A DNA stretch of 64,000 nucleotides. It comes from Tribonema minus. Lineage: Eukaryota; Sar; Xanthophyceae; Tribonematales; Tribonemataceae. Made by a program: the position numbers and the translations under genes. The notes under the pieces were generated by a model, which searched no databases, was not told the DNA's origin, and saw nothing but the letters and a program-made list of their open reading frames with translations. Location of the stretch: the NCBI GenBank assembly GCA_017506865.1, contig JAFCMP010000523.1, forward strand, positions 558,001 through 622,000, given 5' to 3'. Positions within the stretch are counted from its first letter, which is position 1. Every line of letters begins with the position of its first letter. This document shows positions 58,001 to 64,000 of this stretch, piece by piece.

Positions 58001-59446
58001 GGGACGTCAACCACAAATCCACACTGCCAGCTTCACTGGCTCTGGCTTCCTGAAACTACAAGGAGTTCCACACAACAGTGCACACTGTAGGTGCGAAACA
58101 GACCCATTTGCCATGATGTTTGGCAGATGAACTCTGGGAAGTGGATCCCGTTGCCCCCAGATATGCCCTGATTGTACAGGCGGCGTCGCCGTGCTGCGCC
58201 ACGCCAACACAGCTACAAGGCGGCAGTTGCAGCGGGCGGCTTGCAACCGGCTCCGTGCGCCGGTGGTAAGTGGAGAGGTGCTGCGATGAAAAGACTGATG
58301 AAAGTACCGCAACAGGTGGACTGCAACTTGCAGCGCCGGCTGCGTGACGGCGGAACATCAAGAAACGCTCTGGACGGTGGGCTCGTGCAAAGGAACCAGC
58401 AGCTGTCGCAGGGCCGCCGTATATCTAGCTGCTTGGGTACGGCGCCACCAACAGGCAGAAGTGCGGGTTGTATCAAGTACCCTAGCGGGCCCCTGGTTTC
58501 AGATCCTGTCATACTCCTGACATGGCTTCAGCAGCTGCCTCATGTCAGAGGCAGGCACTTAAGTTATGCGGTCAGAAACAGACACTCATGATTATCCGGC
58601 CGAGGCATTTGTTGGCCTTTATCTGGGCAAGGCGTTTGTAGGTCTCAATCCTGTGGATGTCTTAGGTGAGTTGCCGCCGCCGCAAACCAGCACAGGCTGG
58701 CGTGACATTACTACGCACTGCACAAAAGTTCACGTGTACTTCTCAAGCAGCAATATTGCACAAGGCCCCCATTGAGAAGTCAGGCTGCACAAGGCCTGTC
58801 GATGAACCAGGAAAACTCTCAAACGGTCAATGCACAAGACGCATGTGGCGCAGTGGGCAGTATCACCCCTGCTGCTTGCACAGTATGCTCTGTGCCAATG
58901 GTGTGACGCTCTGTCGCAATGCATGCAGAAAATAGGGGGGTGGCAGAACTGCTGCAGCGAGGAGTGCTGACTTGAGAATTCAATCATGAAGCCGGCTGCT
59001 GCATGTCAAACATGCACATGAATTAATTGTGATTGGGCATCCCATGTTCTGAATTCGTGTACGCGGCGTCCCACGCCACAGGCTTTTTCTTATTTACCAA
59101 GATCAATAAACAACAGTCAAGATGGCAGCAAAAATCTCACCTGCTCTTTGTCAGCCTCCTCCAGCATCCTGGCGATCGTCTCCTCATCGAGATCCTCCAG
59201 TGAAAGACCCTCGACATCAACCTTCCCTGCTGCAGCTGCACCTGCCTCCTCTTCTTCTTCCTCTTCCTCCGCATGGCGCCCGTTTTGTTTGCCATTGCGG
59301 ACGCCATCATAGTCGGCCCCCCCCCTCGACACTGCTGTTTCGTCCAAGTAGTACCCTGTGCCGCTATCACCTGTCTTGAACGTGTATCCCTGCTTCAGCC
59401 CCTTGAAGGTCGAAGCAGGGATGAACGACCTAGAAGATTGCATCAT
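49051..59446 (-). CDS. CTNNBL1: CTNNBL1 (beta-catenin-like protein 1) with an Arg/Ser-rich C-terminal extension (13 exons)
   Basis: CTNNBL1 is an armadillo-repeat partner of the Prp19/CDC5L spliceosomal complex. Exons: 59446-59141, 57962-57794, 57284-57136, 56426-56286, 56014-55937, 55164-55025, 54318-54254, 53143-53034, 52620-52573, 51780-51620, 51058-50662, 50254-50036 and 49605-49051. Phases agree throughout, giving 845 residues. The first 588 correspond to the whole of human CTNNBL1 (563 residues), including SEVDLDEAIKSLQVVAT, GLLTHDNTDISI, LALLVQNLSRLDESNEDD, SWLLKRVKAK and DDYEKTDRLMELYVEY. The last two exons add 257 residues, Pro-rich then RS/RE/SP-rich. N-terminal GYTFKTGDSGTGYYLD is a motif I associate with spliceosome-linked proteins. 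Intron 3 has a GC donor (GAG|GCAAGT). The RS part could instead be a separate gene starting at ATG 50248, with CTNNBL1 ending in retained intron after DKLA. Phase compatibility and the lack of a spacer favour one gene. Confidence 0.85.
51250..51365 (+). repeat. Dispersed repeat, copy C, with internal duplication
   Basis: This matches copies A and B. The segment GGCTAACCA...CTTGTCACCTAGAGCTCTACGA is present twice in a row (about 51276-51308 and 51309-51342). It lies in a CTNNBL1 intron. Confidence 0.65.
51899..51965 (-). repeat. Copy of the CTNNBL1 exon 10 start and acceptor
   Basis: GTGAAGACGAGGAAGATGGC followed by GGAGGGCGCCGCGGTTCACC parallels 51740-51785 (ATAAAGACGGGGAAAATGGC, TTGAGGCCGCCGCAGTCCACC), and the GCAGCRCTGCTCAG end is also shared. 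It sits about 160 bp upstream of the exon in transcription order. Confidence 0.7.
53131..53580 (-). repeat. Four to five tandem copies of the CTNNBL1 exon 8 start and acceptor
   Basis: CCACGAGCTGCGTCGCTGC (the exon 8 start and acceptor seen on the plus strand) at 53129 recurs at about 53263, 53361, 53451 and 53559 with growing divergence. Each is followed by CAAGCATTCATT and TTCA-rich sequence and by GTGATGACATGCA. The period is about 90-130 bp. The copies at 53361 and 53263 retain an AG acceptor. Confidence 0.85.
53995..54260 (-). repeat. Tandem copies of the CTNNBL1 exon 7 donor region
   Basis: GCGGACGTACCTGCGAGCGC at about 54135 repeats GCAGACGTACCTGCGAGTGT at 54244, the real exon 7 end and donor. 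The linker GCCCGGGATGAGC(G/A)CTGCCAT occurs at 54010 and 54181. GTACGT-type donors are preserved in the intronic copy. Confidence 0.75.
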
Positions 59447-59637
59447 GCTGTGCCGCTTGCACGGATGCTGCGGTGGTGTGCGGTGCTTTGACAACAGCGC
59501 TGTCAGCGCATGAGCCAGCTACGTCCGGATTGGCCTATGCCTCAACTTCAAAAGCAAGATTGAACTCTGATTTTGAAGTTGAGGTGAGGTGAGAAGTCAG
59601 AGAGGAGGTGCTGCCGGCCCCTTCTCATGCTGTTCTC
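59447..59637. promoter_or_regulatory. Bidirectional promoter region of CTNNBL1 and panC
   Basis: The 191 bp between the two divergent start codons must hold both 5' untranslated regions and promoters. No TATA box is visible. The outstanding element is a perfect 14-bp inverted repeat, CCTCAACTTCAAAA at 59540-59553 and TTTTGAAGTTGAGG at 59571-59584, with a 17-nt spacer. It is built from the CAACTTCAA motif that recurs throughout the window. It could be a factor-binding site or a hairpin in either leader. Confidence 0.6.
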
Positions 59638-61497
<1,860 letters not shown>

Positions 61498-63262
61498 TTT
61501 GGGGGGAGGGAGGGGGGGGTAAGGGGGGGGTAATAGAAGCAAGTATAGAAGCAGAGCAGCGGTCATGATTGTGCTGCGGCAGGGCTTTATGAGGGTTGAA
61601 TCAGCCTGTTGAGGGGGGCGCGGGGACAAATAGCAGAGGGCACGCCACGTATGCGTTCAGAGATAGCGCAGCGATTCGAATGGCTGCCATAAGGCGACCG
61701 TGTCCGCACAGCGTTGTATTGTTATTATCACAGCAGGTGCATTCGTGCACACGCGCAACACATGCGCGCACCGCGGGTCGGAATCACACAACACAGCTCG
61801 CCAAATCAAAATTGCAGTGCATGAGTTCATGTTGCTTTGGCGCTGAGGTCTTGCCGGCGGTGCTCTTTGCCTGGTGATGATACAGTAATCAGTTCACAAA
61901 CGGAGGGTTTGTATGTTACTTGTATGACATACTTTTCATGTAGTACATGTAGCCATATGCGTCTACTATAATCTTTGCTCCTCGGCCCTTGTCACTGTCA
62001 GACGAGTCGCTTGTGACGCTGATGCACTCTCAAAGATTGACAGAGGTGCACCTGCCGCACATAATGTCTACATCATGCAGCTGTCCAGGGTGGTGATTGC
62101 AGCAATTGGCACAACACTCGGAGCAAATAGTTTAGAGGTGACTCAACAGCGACGGTTATAAGATAGTTTACAGCAGGCAGGAGATAGCACTGCCGGTGAC
62201 CTAATGGCAATCTTTGCATCGCAGGCGGTGCATGGCACTCCGAGGTGTTTGTTATTGAGTGAGCATCCACTTTTCCAGTGGAGAGTCACAGCGCGCCACA
62301 TTGAAACGTGACAGCTGAATGTGCATGCTGGCCGTAGCGCTGTGATCTCGCGCTGCTGCCCTTCGCATGCAAGTTGGACACGAGCACGTGTGAAGCGCAT
62401 GTGTTTTATGCACCTGCTGCAGCATTCACATGTTTCGCAGGTGCTCAATGGTGACGCTGTCCAGCCATGTATATATTCCACTTGTGACATTCGAAATGCA
62501 CCAACACCACAGGACAACAGCAGAGTCACGTGCATTCTTGGGAGCAGCAAAAAGTGACAGATTTCACAGCAGAAAGATGCAAGCCTGGGCACATGGCACA
62601 ATGGCTGCATGGTGGTCGGTGAACATTCATTGGCTGCACTCTGGTCACAGCAACATGACTTGCTGGCCATATGTCGCTGCATCACACACATGGTGCCATG
62701 GCGACTGAGCCATGCACGTCGGTTCTATTGCCAAGACCTCAGTACTAAGCGTCATCCGAACGCCAGCGCATCAGTGCCGCATCCGCTTCGAGCATTGACT
62801 CCAGATAGAAGGGCGGCATCTAGAGTCCGGCAGCAGCTGAGGGGTGGCTGCACTGGACTGTGTGCTTTCGCAATACTCCCAGGCCTGGTGATTTGAAGGC
62901 GCACGGGAGCCACTGTCTGGTCCCGTGCCCAGTTGAGTACAATATGGATCTTAATATTGCTCAATGAAGATGGCTTCTGTTGTGGTAGCCAGTCACTTTG
63001 ACACCTCGGAGCTGCACCAGCTGTGGATTGCCTTCGATGTCACAGGTGACCCTGGTGGGCTCACAGTGCCAAGAACCGCTCGCAGTGCTCTTGAACAGAC
63101 CTTGCGGAGGCCACCATGCCTGCGCGGCAGCGCTTCACATACAAGATTTTCGCTGCGCTTCACCATGCTCCTCCGCATCTGTGCACCGACCGCTGCAGCA
63201 GGGCCCCCCAGCCCTGACATCACCCACCTCAATTTGTCCACATATTTGCGCTTCAGCGCTGC
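61498..63262. other. Spacer between panC and RAD51D 3' ends (convergent)
   Basis: Both flanking genes end here. I see no third gene. G-rich runs follow the panC stop (61499-61530). Apart from these the sequence is unstructured, with one short TA-rich stretch near 61920-61970. Confidence 0.45.
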
Positions 63263-63895
63263 TCAGCTGCCGGGCGTGAGCGCTGCCGCCGGCGTCGCGG
63301 GCGTCCCCCACTGCGCCCCCTCGTCCACCACCCCCGCCCCGCCCACGGCGAAGCGCGCCGCCGCGCCGCCGCACGCGCGCAGCGGGTGCTTGTCGAGCAC
63401 CGCCACCCTGCCGCTCTGCGCGCCGCCGTCCAGCAGCAGCCGCACCGCCGGCGCCGCCGCCCACCGCGCGCCCAGCGCCGCCCGCTTCCCTCCGCCATCG
63501 CCGCCGCCGCTGCTGCCGCTGCGGCCGAAGCCGCGACTGCCGCTGCCGCCGCCGCCGCTGCTGGGCGGCGGCGCGCGGTCGGCGACGGCGCCGTTGGTCA
63601 CAAGCACAGCGACGCTCAGCGAGAGCGCGGTGTGCGACAGCGCCGCGGCGAGCGTCGCGAGCGCTGCGGCGCCGGGCGCGTTGCCCTCGCCGCCCAGCAG
63701 CGGCGCCAGGACGGCGGCGGCGGAGTCGAGGATGACGAGGCGGATCGCGTGCGCGCTGCTGCTGCTGCCGGCAGCGGCGGCGGCGGTGGCGATGGGGGTG
63801 CGCACGAGGCGCGTCGCCAGGCCGTCCAGCGCGGCAAGCACGTTGGCGAGGCTGTAGCAGCGCTCGATGGTGATGTGAGACAGCGCTGCGGGCGC
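63263..63895 (-). CDS. RAD51D: RAD51D (RAD51 paralogue), last exon; gene continues beyond the window
   Basis: RAD51D acts in homologous recombination as part of the BCDX2 complex. The exon 63895-63263 (acceptor CCCCTCAG|GCG, stop TGA) encodes 210 residues. The Walker B strand and following loop read IRLVILDSAAAVLAPLLGG, matching the VVVVDSVTAVVSPLLGG of human RAD51D. ALSLSVAVLVTNGAV matches its MAVVVTN loop. ALGARWAAAPAVRLLLD matches ALGRSWSFVPSTRILLD, and the C-terminus VVDEGAQWGTP matches MVDIGTWGTS. A Gly/Ser-rich insertion of about 30 residues sits in the loop after VTN. The Walker A motif and N-terminal domain must lie in exons past 64000. Confidence 0.8.
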   Translation of the reverse strand, partial: APAALSHITIERCYSLANVLAALDGLATRLVRTPIATAAAAAGSSSSAHAIRLVILDSAAAVLAPLLGGEGNAPGAAALATLAAALSHTALSLSVAVLVTNGAVADRAPPPSSGGGGSGSRGFGRSGSSGGGDGGGKRAALGARWAAAPAVRLLLDGGAQSGRVAVLDKHPLRACGGAAARFAVGGAGVVDEGAQWGTPATPAAALTPGS

Positions 63896-64000
63896 CTGAG
63901 GGGGGCAGGGGGGGCGGTTGCGGTGATGGGAAACCGACGTTAGAGCTGATGATGTATGTTGTGGAGCGGCAGGTTGCCTTCTGCCAAAGTGCATGAACGG
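63896..64000 (-). other. Start of the preceding RAD51D intron
   Basis: G-rich sequence at 63901-63914 is the poly-C tract before the RAD51D acceptor on the minus strand. The rest of the intron and the upstream exons are outside the window. Confidence 0.6.

Overview
The window is nuclear DNA of a photosynthetic eukaryote, most likely an alga with a red-lineage secondary plastid (stramenopile, haptophyte or cryptophyte). The reasons are spliceosomal introns in most genes, CTNNBL1, RhoGEF, microcephalin-like and RAD51D homologues, and two Calvin-cycle or thylakoid proteins whose N-termini are a signal peptide ending in an A-F-V/A-P motif followed by a transit peptide. I cannot name the genus. 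Exons are GC- and Ala-rich. Introns and spacers have lower GC, are full of short tandem repeats, and carry a recurrent CAACTTCAA-type motif.

Layout. (1) 1-1501: spacer with a GACGG repeat cluster. (2) 1502-4158 (+): two-exon acidic, coiled-coil protein of unknown function. (3) 8364-9512 (-): plastid sedoheptulose-1,7-bisphosphatase, one exon. A near-identical copy of its promoter plus signal-peptide coding end sits 4 kb away at 13576-14193. (4) 15460-21506 (-): DEG1-type thylakoid-lumen protease, at least 8 exons. (5) 22045-28662 (-): 1933-residue BRCT / RanBP2-type zinc finger / tandem-BRCT protein resembling microcephalin. (6) 29816-30397 (+): small membrane protein with two decayed tandem copies after it. 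(7) 32643-35335 (-): Ap4A phosphorylase (ATP adenylyltransferase) with a predicted N-terminal membrane anchor created across a splice junction. (8) 37733-48704 (-): 15-exon SH3-DH-PH-PH Rho guanine nucleotide exchange factor with a Gln-rich tail. (9) 49051-59446 (-): 13-exon spliceosomal CTNNBL1, apparently extended by an Arg/Ser-rich tail. (10) 59638-61497 (+): four-exon pantothenate synthetase, divergent from CTNNBL1 across about 190 bp. (11) 63263-63895 (-): last exon of RAD51D, the rest lying outside the window. The genes are housekeeping functions (carbon fixation, plastid proteolysis, DNA repair, splicing, coenzyme A synthesis, signalling) and do not form one pathway or operon.

The most unusual signal is structural. 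Beside many exon-intron junctions the intron carries one to four degenerate copies of the end of the neighbouring exon together with its splice site. These 'boundary echoes' occur in DEG1, the RhoGEF, CTNNBL1 and panC, and some keep intact GT or AG signals. Exon coordinates were derived by hand from splice signals, reading phase and family conservation. I ran no alignment or database search, so all homology statements rest on recognition of motifs.
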